Assembly (NCBI GenBank): GCA_910585135.1
Contig: CAJUEB010000028.1
Coordinates: 1 to 16,254, forward strand
Direction of reading: 5' to 3'
DNA from: an uncultured Eubacteriales bacterium
GTDB taxonomy: Bacteria; Bacillota; Clostridia; Peptostreptococcales; Anaerovoracaceae
DNA: 16,254 nucleotides
Within the stretch, counting starts at the first letter, position 1. Each line of letters opens with the position of its first letter. Positions 7,706 through 14,936 of the stretch are shown here, piece by piece. A program made the translations under genes and the position numbers. The notes beneath the pieces were generated by a model. That model had not been told where the DNA came from. It made no database searches and saw nothing but the letters and a program-made list of their open reading frames with translations.

Positions 7706-7723
7706 ATGTCTTTTCTTTCCTTG

Positions 7724-7781
7724 CATTTATTTTTCCGGCAGATACCATATACTCTCATTATTTGCTCTTCCGGCATATACC
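7724..7781 (-). repeat. Imperfect direct repeat in the rnr leader
   Basis: On the minus strand GGTATATGCCGGAAGAGCAA (from 7781) and GGTATCTGCCGGAAAAATAA (from 7746) are near copies about 35 bases apart. Both run into an AT-rich ATG-containing end (ATG at 7758 and 7726). The upstream copy also contains a tiny frame of eight codons (MGICRKSK, from an ATG behind GGAG). This looks like a small tandem duplication of a translation-start-like segment. A regulatory role is only a possibility. Confidence 0.45.
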
Positions 7782-7821
7782 CATTTTTTCTCCGTTATCT
7801 TTGTTAAAACCATTTTACAGC

Positions 7822-7848
7822 ATAAAAGGTGGCATTGCCACCTTTTAT
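7822..7848 (-). terminator. Terminator of the lipoprotein gene
   Basis: ATAAAAGGTGGCA (7822-7834) and TGCCACCTTTTAT (7836-7848) are perfectly complementary over 13 bp. The A/T flanks of the stem supply a T run on either strand. It lies 16 bases beyond the lipoprotein stop and separates that gene from rnr. Confidence 0.75.
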
Positions 7849-7863
7849 CCGTTTTCCATTTGA

Positions 7864-8163
7864 TTAATTGTTATTTTTTGCTTTCGTGGCATCGTCTCGG
7901 TCGTTTCCGTCAACGACATCTTCCACATCATCGACAGCGTCCTTCGCATCATCTGCCATATCGTCGGTCACGGAATCGCCCTTGTCAGTTCCATCATTTG
8001 TTCCATCGTTTGTTCCATTGCCGTTATCCATATCTGCGTTTTCTTCCGTAACAGTCCCATCATTGGCATTATCATCTACTGTATCATTGCTATTTCCGCA
8101 TCCAGCAAATGTCAAAAGGGATACACAAAGTGCCGCTGCCAAAAAGATTCTGAACTTTTTCAT
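7864..8163 (-). CDS. Small, highly acidic lipoprotein of unknown function
   Basis: The 99-residue protein starts with a lipoprotein signal: positive residues MKK and R5, a hydrophobic core to about residue 20, and FAGC with the acylated Cys at 22. The -3 position is Phe instead of the usual Leu. The mature part is low-complexity and strongly acidic, with repeats of NDGT (about 50-61) and runs of DD/DVE, ending in TKAKNNN. It has no recognisable catalytic domain, so an extracytoplasmic, membrane-anchored, disordered protein is expected. AGGAG (8171-8175) precedes the ATG by 7 bases, and TTGACA lies upstream at 8232-8237. It is flanked by its own promoter and terminator, so it is probably a single-gene unit. 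The function is not known to me; cation binding at the cell surface is a guess from composition only. Confidence 0.85.
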   Translation of the reverse strand: MKKFRIFLAAALCVSLLTFAGCGNSNDTVDDNANDGTVTEENADMDNGNGTNDGTNDGTDKGDSVTDDMADDAKDAVDDVEDVVDGNDRDDATKAKNNN

Positions 8164-8208
8164 CTCTTTTCTCCTCTCTTGTTTTCTTTTTTATTATTTG
8201 TAGTTTCA

Positions 8209-8237
8209 AATAAAATATCGCAAAAGAGCAATGTCAA
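8209..8237 (-). promoter_or_regulatory. Promoter of the lipoprotein gene
   Basis: On the minus strand a perfect TTGACA (8232-8237) stands 17 bases from TTTATT (8209-8214), or 16 bases from TTTTAT. It lies about 45-75 bases ahead of the lipoprotein start in AT-rich DNA. Confidence 0.55.
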
Positions 8238-8370
8238 TTTTTTGTAAATTTTGAAATTGGAATGGCGGGGCTGTTGAGGTGAAAAAGGCAGGCTGGAAGG
8301 AACGGAGCGGTTGGAATGACGAAGTGAAGAGAATGAAATAATTTCCATTTTATGTGAAATGTGACTTTTT

Positions 8371-8406
8371 GAGTAGCATCTGCTGTTTTTCTTGCAAATG
8401 CTACTC
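8371..8406 (-). repeat. 13-bp inverted repeat (hairpin 1)
   Basis: On the minus strand GAGTAGCATTTGC pairs with GCAGATGCTACTC around a 10-base loop, with one G-U pair. On the plus strand the same position is a C-A mismatch. The better pairing on the minus strand suggests that strand is the functional RNA. It is followed by AAAAAG, not T, so it is not an intrinsic terminator for minus-strand RNA. Confidence 0.6.
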
Positions 8407-8489
8407 TCTTTGCAATGCTTCCAACTGACGGAAGGTCTTCATACCGCAAAACAATCCTAAGCTTGCGGATGATCGAGCCGCAACGCTTG

Positions 8490-8537
8490 AAAATAAAGTA
8501 GCAAATGCTCCAAAATCAGCATTTGCTACTTTATTTT
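8490..8537. repeat. 20-bp perfect inverted repeat (hairpin 2)
   Basis: AAAATAAAGTAGCAAATGCT (8490-8509) and its exact complement (8518-8537) surround an 8-base loop. Both ends are A/T-rich, so it could terminate transcription in either direction. A perfect 20-bp stem is longer than most terminators. It shares the core GTAGCA/TGCTAC and GCAAATGCT with hairpin 1. Confidence 0.7.
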
Positions 8538-8577
8538 AGCGATTCCTTTCCATGAAGTATGGTACGGTAAAATTTAA

Positions 8578-8603
8578 ATGCGGCATGAAAAATCATGCCG
8601 CAT
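8578..8603 (-). terminator. Intrinsic terminator of hppA
   Basis: ATGCGGCATGA and TCATGCCGCAT form an 11-bp perfect stem with a 4-base loop. On the minus strand TTAAATTTTACC follows. It lies 33 bases beyond the hppA stop. Confidence 0.8.
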
Positions 8604-8635
8604 ATTTCATTCGCCTATTGCGCTTATTGAACTAT

Positions 8636-10654
8636 TTAGAAGCTAATCAATCCGCCGATGCTTACGAACAGTGGTGCGAATACCAGTGATACGATCGTCA
8701 TCAGCTTGATCAGGATATTGATGGAAGGACCGGAAGTATCCTTGAACGGATCGCCTACCGTGTCGCCCACAACAGCAGCCTTATGCGGGTCAGAACCCTT
8801 GCCGCCGAAATGTCCTTCTTCGATATATTTCTTTGCGTTATCCCATGCACCGCCTGCATTTGCCATCATCAGGGCCAGCAATACGCCTGATGAAAGTGCG
8901 CCAGCCAGAAGTCCACCCAGCGCTTCAACGCCCAGCAGAATACCAACTACCAGTGGTGCAATGATTGCCATCAATCCAGGGATTACCATTTCCTTCAATG
9001 CGGCCTTCGTGGAAATATCTACGCAGTTCGCATAGTCAGGCTTAGAAGTTCCTTCCATTATGCCCTTGTCTTCCCTAAACTGTCTTCTAACTTCTTCGAT
9101 CATCTGGTTCGCAGCTCTTCCAACGGAATTCATCGTCATAGCTGAGAACAGGAACGGAAGCATTGCGCCGATGAACAGTCCGATGATAACGATCGGGTTG
9201 AGCAGATCCATCGCACTGATCTGGGCAACCTCTGCAAAGGATACGAACAGAGCCAGTGCAGTCAGAGCCGCAGAACCGATTGCAAATCCCTTACCGATCG
9301 CAGCAGTCGTATTTCCTACGGAATCCAGCTTGTCGGTAATTTCCCTTACCGAATCAGGCAGCTCGGACATTTCTGCGATACCACCAGCATTATCGGATAC
9401 CGGACCATATGCGTCAACTGCGACGGTCATTCCCGTCGTGGACAGCATGCCAACAGCAGCCAAAGCGATACCGTATACGCCAGCAGCATAATAAGCTGCG
9501 AAGATACCTACTGCGATGCAGAGGATCGGCCATAATGTTGACATCATGCCAACGCCCAGACCGCTGATAATCGTCGTTGCAGAACCTGTCTGTGACTGTT
9601 CCGCAATCTTCTTAACGGATTTATAATCGCCGGAAGTATAGATTTCCGTGATCTTACCAATTGCAATGCCGACAATCAGTCCTGCGATAATCGCGATCGC
9701 ATAGCGGAAGCTTCCCAGCATATAATTGGATAAAATCAGTGTAGCAATTACCACGATGATTCCTGCTATGTAAGTACCCATATTCAAGGCGCTTGCAGGA
9801 TTTGAGCCTTCCTTGCCCCTGACCATGAAGATACCGATCAGTGAAGCGATGATGCCGATCGCGGAAAGGATCAATGGGAACAGAGCCGCAGTCGTTTCGT
9901 TAAACATACCGCCGGAGTTTACAGCAGCAACGGCTGACAGCGTAACAGCGGAAATGATCGAGCCTACATAGGATTCGAACAGGTCAGAACCCATACCAGC
10001 AACGTCACCTACATTGTCACCTACGTTATCTGCGATAACGGCAGGGTTTCTCGGATCATCTTCTGGAATTCCGGCTTCTACCTTACCAACTAAGTCAGCG
10101 CCAACGTCAGCAGCCTTCGTATAGATACCGCCGCCTACCCTTCCAAAGAGCGCCATGGAAGAAGCACCAAGACCGAAGCCTGTAACGCATTCCATTACAG
10201 TAGCCAGATCCAGGACGCAAAGGATTACGCCAAGACCAAAAAGACCAAGACCTGTTACAGCAAGACCCATTACAGCACCTGAACGGAATGCTACCTTCAG
10301 AGCCAGATTCATTCCCGAATCCTTTGCTGCGCATGCAGTCCTTACATTACCAAGCGTAGCAACCTTCATGCCGAAAAATCCAGCCAGCACGGATAACAGC
10401 GCACCGCATACATAAAGCACGCCCGTGATCGGCTTGATAAAGATTGCAATCAGTGCAAACAGTACAACGATAACGATGACCATGATCTTGTACTCTCTTG
10501 AAAGAAATGCCATAGCACCTTCTCTTATGTACCCTGAAATTTCTTTCATTCTGTCAGTGCCCTCGTCAGCTTTCCCGATCCAGGAAGCTAAGCCGATCGC
10601 TACTGCCAGGCCAATTATTGCCGCCACAACGGCAAGAATTGCTAAAACATTCAT
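8636..10654 (-). CDS. hppA: K+-dependent membrane pyrophosphatase (probably Na+-pumping)
   Basis: This membrane enzyme hydrolyses pyrophosphate and exports cations. The 672-residue, roughly 16-helix protein carries the substrate-site signature DVGADLVGKVE at 183-193, followed by DNVGDNVGDVAG at about 209-220, and the second acidic site GDTVGDPFKDTSGP near the C-terminus. GNTTAAIGKG (447-456) has Ala at the position where K+-independent enzymes have Lys, so it belongs to the K+-dependent class. The membrane Glu sits in DLFESYV (E227), the placement known from Na+-pumping and Na+/H+-pumping members rather than plant-type H+ pumps. The pumped ion is thus inferred, not proven. GGGAGGT precedes the ATG with a 10-base spacer. 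The gene has its own terminator and a dyad just upstream. Confidence 0.96.
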   Translation of the reverse strand: MNVLAILAVVAAIIGLAVAIGLASWIGKADEGTDRMKEISGYIREGAMAFLSREYKIMVIVIVVLFALIAIFIKPITGVLYVCGALLSVLAGFFGMKVATLGNVRTACAAKDSGMNLALKVAFRSGAVMGLAVTGLGLFGLGVILCVLDLATVMECVTGFGLGASSMALFGRVGGGIYTKAADVGADLVGKVEAGIPEDDPRNPAVIADNVGDNVGDVAGMGSDLFESYVGSIISAVTLSAVAAVNSGGMFNETTAALFPLILSAIGIIASLIGIFMVRGKEGSNPASALNMGTYIAGIIVVIATLILSNYMLGSFRYAIAIIAGLIVGIAIGKITEIYTSGDYKSVKKIAEQSQTGSATTIISGLGVGMMSTLWPILCIAVGIFAAYYAAGVYGIALAAVGMLSTTGMTVAVDAYGPVSDNAGGIAEMSELPDSVREITDKLDSVGNTTAAIGKGFAIGSAALTALALFVSFAEVAQISAMDLLNPIVIIGLFIGAMLPFLFSAMTMNSVGRAANQMIEEVRRQFREDKGIMEGTSKPDYANCVDISTKAALKEMVIPGLMAIIAPLVVGILLGVEALGGLLAGALSSGVLLALMMANAGGAWDNAKKYIEEGHFGGKGSDPHKAAVVGDTVGDPFKDTSGPSINILIKLMTIVSLVFAPLFVSIGGLISF

Positions 10655-10700
10655 TTTAAAAATACCTCCCTCTCATGCCACACAAGCAGATTTGACGTGA

Positions 10701-10725
10701 TAAGAGGCGTCACCGACACCTCTTA
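10701..10725 (-). promoter_or_regulatory. 11-bp dyad just upstream of hppA
   Basis: TAAGAGGCGTC and GACACCTCTTA (plus-strand reading) pair around ACC with one G-U or mismatched position. On the minus strand no T run follows, so it is not a terminator. It is centred 59 bases before the hppA ATG, at or just after the likely transcription start, where an operator or a 5' stabilising hairpin would sit. Confidence 0.45.
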
Positions 10726-10753
10726 ATTTACTCATTTGACATGAAATATTAAA
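10725..10753 (-). promoter_or_regulatory. Weak candidate promoter of hppA
   Basis: On the minus strand TTTAAT (10748-10753) and TAAATT (10725-10730) are 17 bases apart. Both boxes match the consensus only partly. Position, just after the terminator at 10769-10807 and before the dyad, is the main support. Confidence 0.28.
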
Positions 10754-10768
10754 TTGATTTGATTAATG

Positions 10769-10807
10769 AAAAGCATGCCCGTTGAATTCGTTTCAACGGG
10801 GGCTTTT
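10769..10807 (-). terminator. Intrinsic terminator downstream of secG
   Basis: CCCGTTGAA (10778-10786) and TTCAACGGG (10792-10800) form a 9-bp stem. AAAAGC and GCTTTT (10769-10774, 10802-10807) extend it past a small bulge. It is followed by T runs on both strands. With secG the nearest upstream gene on the minus strand, it most likely ends that transcript. Confidence 0.7.
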
Positions 10808-11027
10808 AAAAAACTCCTTTATGCCGCCCCATATGCGTACAGGGTATCCACAGCCAGTCATGATGGGAATCGCTACGCCAGCTCCGCATATTCATCTGAC
10901 ATTCCCGGCCAGCCGCCAGGCTGTCATCACGCAGCCTGCGCCGCTACCAGCCACTGTGCTACGATTATTATCTGCTTTCTTACAAACGACAGCAGTTTCC
11001 TCTTTTACGGTTTTGTAACGTTAAAAC
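10808..11027 (-). other. 220-bp GC-rich spacer between secG and its terminator
   Basis: I find no supported gene on either strand. If the terminator at 10769-10807 ends the secG transcript, this is an unusually long 3' untranslated region or a separate small RNA. On the minus strand it contains GGTTTT/AAAACC, CAGCC-TGGC-GGCTG and GGGAAT/ATTCCC pairings, and an AAAGGAG without a following start codon. I do not recognise tmRNA, SRP RNA, 6S or RNase P motifs. A decayed gene is an alternative. Confidence 0.3.
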
Positions 11028-11258
11028 CTATTCCAATGCCACTAACACAAGCGACAATAAGATGAATAATACTGCTGATACCGTTGAAATCCTGCTTAAA
11101 ATCCCATCGTATCCCTGGCTCTTTTTCTTGCCAAAAAGCTGCTCCGCACCGCCTCCGATCGAGCCGGATAATCCTGCGCTATTGCTGGATTGAAGCAGAA
11201 TACTAATAATCAAGACTACGCTCGCAAAAGCAAGCACTATTTTAAGAGCAAGACTCAT
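11028..11258 (-). CDS. secG: Preprotein translocase subunit SecG
   Basis: SecG is the small auxiliary membrane subunit of the SecYEG export channel. The 76-residue protein shows the usual pattern: an N-terminal helix (about 3-22, IVLAFASVVLIISILLQ), a Gly/Ser-rich loop (SNSAGLSGSIGGGAEQLFG, 24-42), a short basic segment KKK, and a second helix to the C-terminus. I chose the ATG at 11258 because AAGGAGG (11266-11272) lies 7 bases upstream. The ATG at 11264 would be only one base from it. A promoter at 11289-11317 suggests secG can be expressed apart from eno. The eno-secG order is conserved in many Firmicutes; here rnr does not follow directly. Confidence 0.94.
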   Translation of the reverse strand: MSLALKIVLAFASVVLIISILLQSSNSAGLSGSIGGGAEQLFGKKKSQGYDGILSRISTVSAVLFILLSLVLVALE

Positions 11259-11288
11259 TTCCATTCCTCCTTGTATTCTAACTTCTCA

Positions 11289-11317
11289 AGTTTATCACAG
11301 CGTTTGTCAAAAATCAA
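11289..11317 (-). promoter_or_regulatory. Promoter of secG
   Basis: On the minus strand TTGATT (11312-11317) and TAAACT (11289-11294) are 17 bases apart, with a TG one base before the -10 box (extended -10). It is about 30 bases ahead of the secG start. A nearby TTGACA has no partner at proper spacing. Confidence 0.5.
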
Positions 11318-11393
11318 CAAATTTGATTTCTTAAATTGCGCATTTTTCCTCACTTTTATGCGGTAACAGCCTTGCCGGAGCAAATCACCATAA

Positions 11394-11553
11394 TGCCTCG
11401 GCGCAAGGCGTGAAGCAAGGCACATCCAACACACTTCGGTACGGCGTATCCTGCCAGCACGGCATCCAAGCGCAACGCAACCACCCCGCAGCGCACCACA
11501 TAAAGCACGTTTGCCTCGGCGCAGCGCATCCGGCCAGCGCAGCATTCACCTTC
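11394..11553. repeat. Degenerate ~40-bp GC-rich tandem repeats between eno and secG
   Basis: TGCCTCGGCGCA occurs exactly at 11394-11405 and 11512-11523. The 30-base segments 11436-11465 and 11516-11545 (both TCGG...ATCC.GCCAGC...GCAT) agree at roughly three quarters of positions and start 80 bases apart. Weaker copies begin near 11398 and 11476, giving a period near 40. The stretch is far richer in G+C than the AT-rich DNA beside it (11265-11350). Open frames across it on both strands are Cys/Arg- or His/Ala-rich without ribosome sites, so I treat it as non-coding. The rest of 11265-11607 holds only the secG promoter, and no clear eno terminator is visible. Confidence 0.5.
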
Positions 11554-11607
11554 CAAAACACGCTTTCAACTCGCTTGCATCCGTCACGAAGCCGCTTCTG
11601 CCTTTAC

Positions 11608-12909
11608 CTATTTCGACGTTTTCTTAATATTGTAAAATGCAGATGATCCCGCATACTGTCCGGCTGAATCGAGAAGCTCTTCGATACGCAGAAGCTGATT
11701 GTACTTTGCAATACGGTCTGTCCTCGAAAGCGACCCCGTCTTGATCTGCCCTGCATTTAAGCCCACTACGATATCCGCGATCGTCGTATCCTCCGTCTCG
11801 CCGCTTCTGTGCGATACCACAGCAGTATAGCCAGCCTTCTTCGCCATTTCGATCGCATCAAAGGTCTCAGTCAGCGTACCGATCTGGTTCACTTTGATGA
11901 GGATAGAGTTTGCAATTCCCTTCTCGATTCCTTCGGAAAGCCTTTCGGTATTGGTTACGAACAGGTCGTCTCCCACGAGCTGCACGCGGCTGCCCAGCTT
12001 ATCGGTCAGCAGCTTCCATCCATTCCAGTCGTCCTCTGCAAGACCGTCTTCGATGGAAATTACCGGATATTTATCACATAACATTTCATAATATGCAACC
12101 ATCTCCGCAGCGGTTCGGCTTACGCCTTCCCCTGTCAGGTTATAAATATCGGCTTCCGCATCATAAAATTCGCTGGCGGCAACGTCCAAGGCGATCTTTA
12201 CATCATCTCCCGGCTTGTATCCAGCCTTTTCGATCGCCTCGATGATAACCTGGATCGCCTCTTCATTTGTCGAAAGATTCGGCGCAAACCCGCCTTCGTC
12301 ACCGACAGCGGTATTCATACCCTTGCCCTTCAGCACGCTCTTTAAATTATGGAACACTTCTGCCCCCATCCGCAGCGCTTCCCGAAAGCTTTGCGCGCCT
12401 ACCGGCATGATCATGAATTCCTGGATATCGACGGTATTATCCGCATGGGAACCACCGTTGAGAATGTTCATCATCGGCGTTGGCAGCACCTTGCCGTTGA
12501 CTCCGCCCAGATACTGGAACAGCGGCAGCCCGATGGAATCAGCAGCAGCCCTTGCCACAGCCATGGAAACGCCTAAAATCGCATTTGCACCCAGCTTTCC
12601 TTTGTTTGGCGTCCCATCCAGCTCGATCAACAGCTTATCCAGTCCAACCTGGTCGAACGCATCCCAGCCTAAGATCTCATCCGCGATGATATTATTTACA
12701 TTATCGACAGCCTTCAGCGTACCCTTGCCCAGATACCTTGCCTTATCACCGTCCCGCAGCTCTACTGCTTCATGGACGCCCGTAGAAGCACCCGAAGGAA
12801 CGATCGCCCTTCCTTCCGAGCCATCCTCCAGCAAAACCTCAACCTCAACAGTCGGGTTTCCTCTTGAGTCCAATACTTCCCTTGCGATTACATCTTCAAT
12901 ATAAGCCAT
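11608..12909 (-). CDS. eno: Enolase
   Basis: Enolase converts 2-phosphoglycerate to phosphoenolpyruvate in the cytosol and needs Mg2+. The 433-residue protein is full length. Visible active-site elements are GGSHADN (152-158, His155), GDEGGFAPN with E205, metal ligands D242, E287 (SIEDG) and D314 (GDD), the catalytic base K339 in LIKVNQIGT, and SHRSGETED (367-375). A purine-rich AAGGAAGGAAAG precedes the ATG. It follows tpiA after 66 bases, so it is probably in the same operon. The usual neighbour gene for phosphoglycerate mutase is missing between them. About 350 bases separate it from secG, which has its own promoter. Confidence 0.98.
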   Translation of the reverse strand: MAYIEDVIAREVLDSRGNPTVEVEVLLEDGSEGRAIVPSGASTGVHEAVELRDGDKARYLGKGTLKAVDNVNNIIADEILGWDAFDQVGLDKLLIELDGTPNKGKLGANAILGVSMAVARAAADSIGLPLFQYLGGVNGKVLPTPMMNILNGGSHADNTVDIQEFMIMPVGAQSFREALRMGAEVFHNLKSVLKGKGMNTAVGDEGGFAPNLSTNEEAIQVIIEAIEKAGYKPGDDVKIALDVAASEFYDAEADIYNLTGEGVSRTAAEMVAYYEMLCDKYPVISIEDGLAEDDWNGWKLLTDKLGSRVQLVGDDLFVTNTERLSEGIEKGIANSILIKVNQIGTLTETFDAIEMAKKAGYTAVVSHRSGETEDTTIADIVVGLNAGQIKTGSLSRTDRIAKYNQLLRIEELLDSAGQYAGSSAFYNIKKTSK

Positions 12910-12975
12910 TTTTCTCTTTCCTTCCTTTAAAATCAGTTGTCCTCTCAGAATCGATTTTTTTATCCTGAAAAACCT

Positions 12976-13722
12976 TTAAAAATCAATTATCTCCATGAAA
13001 TCCTTCGCTTTAAGGCTCGCTCCGCCCACCAGCGCGCCGTCGATTTCATCCATATTCATTATTTCCGTAGCATTTGCCGGTTTTACGCTGCCGCCATACT
13101 GGATGATGACCGCATCCGCAGTATCCTCATCATACAGCGCGATCAATGTATTTCTGATGAACGCGCACATTTCCTCCGCCTGCTCAGGCGTGGCGGTCCT
13201 GCCCGTCCCGATCGCCCAAATCGGCTCATATGCGATCACCAGCTTTTTCACGCATTCCGAATCAATGCCTGAAAGATCCGCTTCTAGCTGTCCTTTGACG
13301 ATATCCAGCGCTTTTCCCGAATCTCGTTCCTCCAGGCTTTCCCCTACGCACAAAATCGGCCGGATCGTCCCCTGGAAAAGCTTTTTCAGCTTACGATTTA
13401 CCGTCTCATCGGTTTCCGCGAAATATTGCCTTCGCTCCGAATGCCCGACGATGCAGAAGTCCACGCCGATCTCCTCCAGCATGGCAGTGGAAATTTCCCC
13501 GGTGTAAGCACCTTCCTCTGCAAAATGCACGTTTTGCGCACCTACCTTGATGTCCGTTCCCCGAAAAGCTTCCACCAGCGCTTCCAGATTCGTAAACGGC
13601 GCGCAAATCGCCGCCTGCACGTCCGTCCCCGCATAAAGGGCTTTGAATTCCTCCGCAAAAGCCAGTGCTTCGGCCTTTGTCTTAAACATTTTCCAATTGC
13701 CTGCGATCAATGGTATCCTCAT
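12976..13722 (-). CDS. tpiA: Triosephosphate isomerase
   Basis: This enzyme interconverts dihydroxyacetone phosphate and glyceraldehyde 3-phosphate. The 248-residue TIM barrel has all catalytic elements: K11 in GNWKMFK, H94 in VGHSERR, E166 in AYEPIWAIGTG (loop 6), and the phosphate-binding YGGSVKP and GALVGGASL near the C-terminus. The start is the ATG at 13722, with GGAGG 7 bases upstream; a GTG at 13740 would put that ribosome site inside the gene. The start overlaps the pgk stop by one base (TAATG), a sign of translational coupling, and the tpiA ribosome site lies in the last codons of pgk. Confidence 0.97.
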   Translation of the reverse strand: MRIPLIAGNWKMFKTKAEALAFAEEFKALYAGTDVQAAICAPFTNLEALVEAFRGTDIKVGAQNVHFAEEGAYTGEISTAMLEEIGVDFCIVGHSERRQYFAETDETVNRKLKKLFQGTIRPILCVGESLEERDSGKALDIVKGQLEADLSGIDSECVKKLVIAYEPIWAIGTGRTATPEQAEEMCAFIRNTLIALYDEDTADAVIIQYGGSVKPANATEIMNMDEIDGALVGGASLKAKDFMEIIDF

Positions 13723-14906
13723 TATTTTTCCTCCAAACACGCTATGCCGGGCAGTTCCTTGCCCTCCAGAAATTCTAAGGAAGCGCCGCCGCCGGTTGAA
13801 ATATGCGTCATTTGATCCGCATACCCAAACTGCTCTACCGCCGCCGCTGAATCGCCGCCGCCGATGATCGTCGTTGCACCGCCTTCCGCCAGCGCCTGGG
13901 CGATCGCTTTTGTACCTTCCGCAAAGGCCGGCATTTCAAACACGCCGCAAGGACCATTCCATACGATGGTTTTCGCCTCTGCAATCGCTTCTTTGTAAAG
14001 CGTGATCGTCTTCGGTCCGATATCCATACCCATCATGTCAGACGGCATCTGATCCCTGTCAAAAACAGCTTTTTCGCTATCGTTTTTAAATTCCTTCGCG
14101 CATACCGTATCCACCGGAAGCAGCAGCTTAACGCCTGCCTTGTCTGCCTTCGCCATCAGTTCCTTTGCCAAACCTATGCTCTCCGCATCTAAGATGGACG
14201 TGCCGATCTCATAACCCATCGCCTTAAAAAACGTATAGCTCATGCCGCCGCCGATGATCAGCGCATCGACTTTTTTCAGGAGATTTTCGATCACCGGGAT
14301 CTTGTCCGCTACCTTTGCGCCGCCCATGATGGCAACAAACGGCCGCTGCGGTGAGTCCAGTGCATCGCCCAAGAACTTAACTTCCCGCTCGATCAAAAAT
14401 CCCGATACGCTCGGCATATATTTCGCCAGGCCTGCCGTTGAACAGTGCGCCCTGTGCGCAGTGCCAAACGCATCATTGACGAAGATTTCCCCCAGTGCAG
14501 CGAGCTGCCCGGTAAACGGCTCTTCATTCTTCGTCTCTTCTTTTCTGTACCTGACATTTTCCAGCAGCATGATCTCGCCTGCGCCAAGCGCATCAGCCGC
14601 AGCCTTAACCTGATCATCCACGACCACGTCCGAAGCAGCAAAGATAACGTCCTTTCCCAGAAGCTTCGACAGCCTGTCTGCCACCGGTTTCAGTGAAAAC
14701 TCCGGCTTGGCTTCTCCCTTCGGCCTTCCCATGTGCGACATCAAAATAACCTTCGCGCCTTGTTCTTGCAGATACTGAATCGTCGGCAACGCAGCGGTGA
14801 TTCGAATATCATCGGTAATTTCCCCATCCTTCATCGGGACGTTAAAATCACATCTGACTAAAACCCTTTTCCCCGATACATCGATATCCCTGACTGTTTT
14901 TTTCAT
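13722..14906 (-). CDS. pgk: Phosphoglycerate kinase
   Basis: The enzyme transfers the acyl phosphate of 1,3-bisphosphoglycerate to ADP, the first ATP-yielding step of lower glycolysis. The 394-residue length is standard. Motifs include RCDFNVP (18-24, substrate-binding Asp and Asn), SHMGRPKG at about 57-64, FGTAHRAH near 147-154, the nucleotide-site GGAKVADKI (195-203), NGPCGVFE near 315, and GGGDSAAA at about 349-356 with the C-terminal THISTGGGASLEFLEG. AAGGAAGGG lies ahead of the ATG with a long spacer of about 10 bases. It follows gap after 81 bases that contain a strong hairpin, and runs into tpiA with a one-base overlap. Confidence 0.98.
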   Translation of the reverse strand: MKKTVRDIDVSGKRVLVRCDFNVPMKDGEITDDIRITAALPTIQYLQEQGAKVILMSHMGRPKGEAKPEFSLKPVADRLSKLLGKDVIFAASDVVVDDQVKAAADALGAGEIMLLENVRYRKEETKNEEPFTGQLAALGEIFVNDAFGTAHRAHCSTAGLAKYMPSVSGFLIEREVKFLGDALDSPQRPFVAIMGGAKVADKIPVIENLLKKVDALIIGGGMSYTFFKAMGYEIGTSILDAESIGLAKELMAKADKAGVKLLLPVDTVCAKEFKNDSEKAVFDRDQMPSDMMGMDIGPKTITLYKEAIAEAKTIVWNGPCGVFEMPAFAEGTKAIAQALAEGGATTIIGGGDSAAAVEQFGYADQMTHISTGGGASLEFLEGKELPGIACLEEK

Positions 14907-14936
14907 TTCAATAAAACCCTTCCTTTTTTAATAATT

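Larger units (their letters stand above)
8238..8577. other. 340-bp non-coding stretch with two hairpins
   Basis: I see no credible gene here. The longest open frame (minus, about 8234-8449) has no good ribosome site and a composition unlike a protein. The stretch contains the two strong hairpins listed separately (8371-8406, 8490-8537). Between them lies a smaller CTTCC/GGAAG pairing on the minus strand near 8417-8433. The part 8257-8340 on the plus strand is purine-rich, with few pyrimidine runs. A small RNA or a decayed mobile repeat are both possible. Confidence 0.4.

Noticed and set aside
7706..7821. Frameshifted N-terminal domain of RNase R
   Set aside because: No winged-helix-like sequence is found in other frames, and a terminator blocks the region at 7822-7848.
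8234..8449. 71-codon minus-strand open frame upstream of the lipoprotein
   Set aside because: It covers the lipoprotein promoter and a hairpin, lacks a ribosome site and shows no protein-like pattern.
10782..11018. Plus-strand open frame with Pro/Ala-rich text vaguely like a PAAR-type tip protein
   Set aside because: No ribosome site, it begins inside a terminator, and the resemblance is only compositional.
10808..11027. tmRNA, SRP RNA, 6S or RNase P RNA after secG
   Set aside because: None of their conserved motifs or ends was recognised, and the length does not fit tmRNA or RNase P.
11255..11556. Cys/Arg-rich open frames on the minus strand between eno and secG
   Set aside because: No ribosome sites. 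The frames result from the GC-rich degenerate repeats, and one runs into the secG start region.
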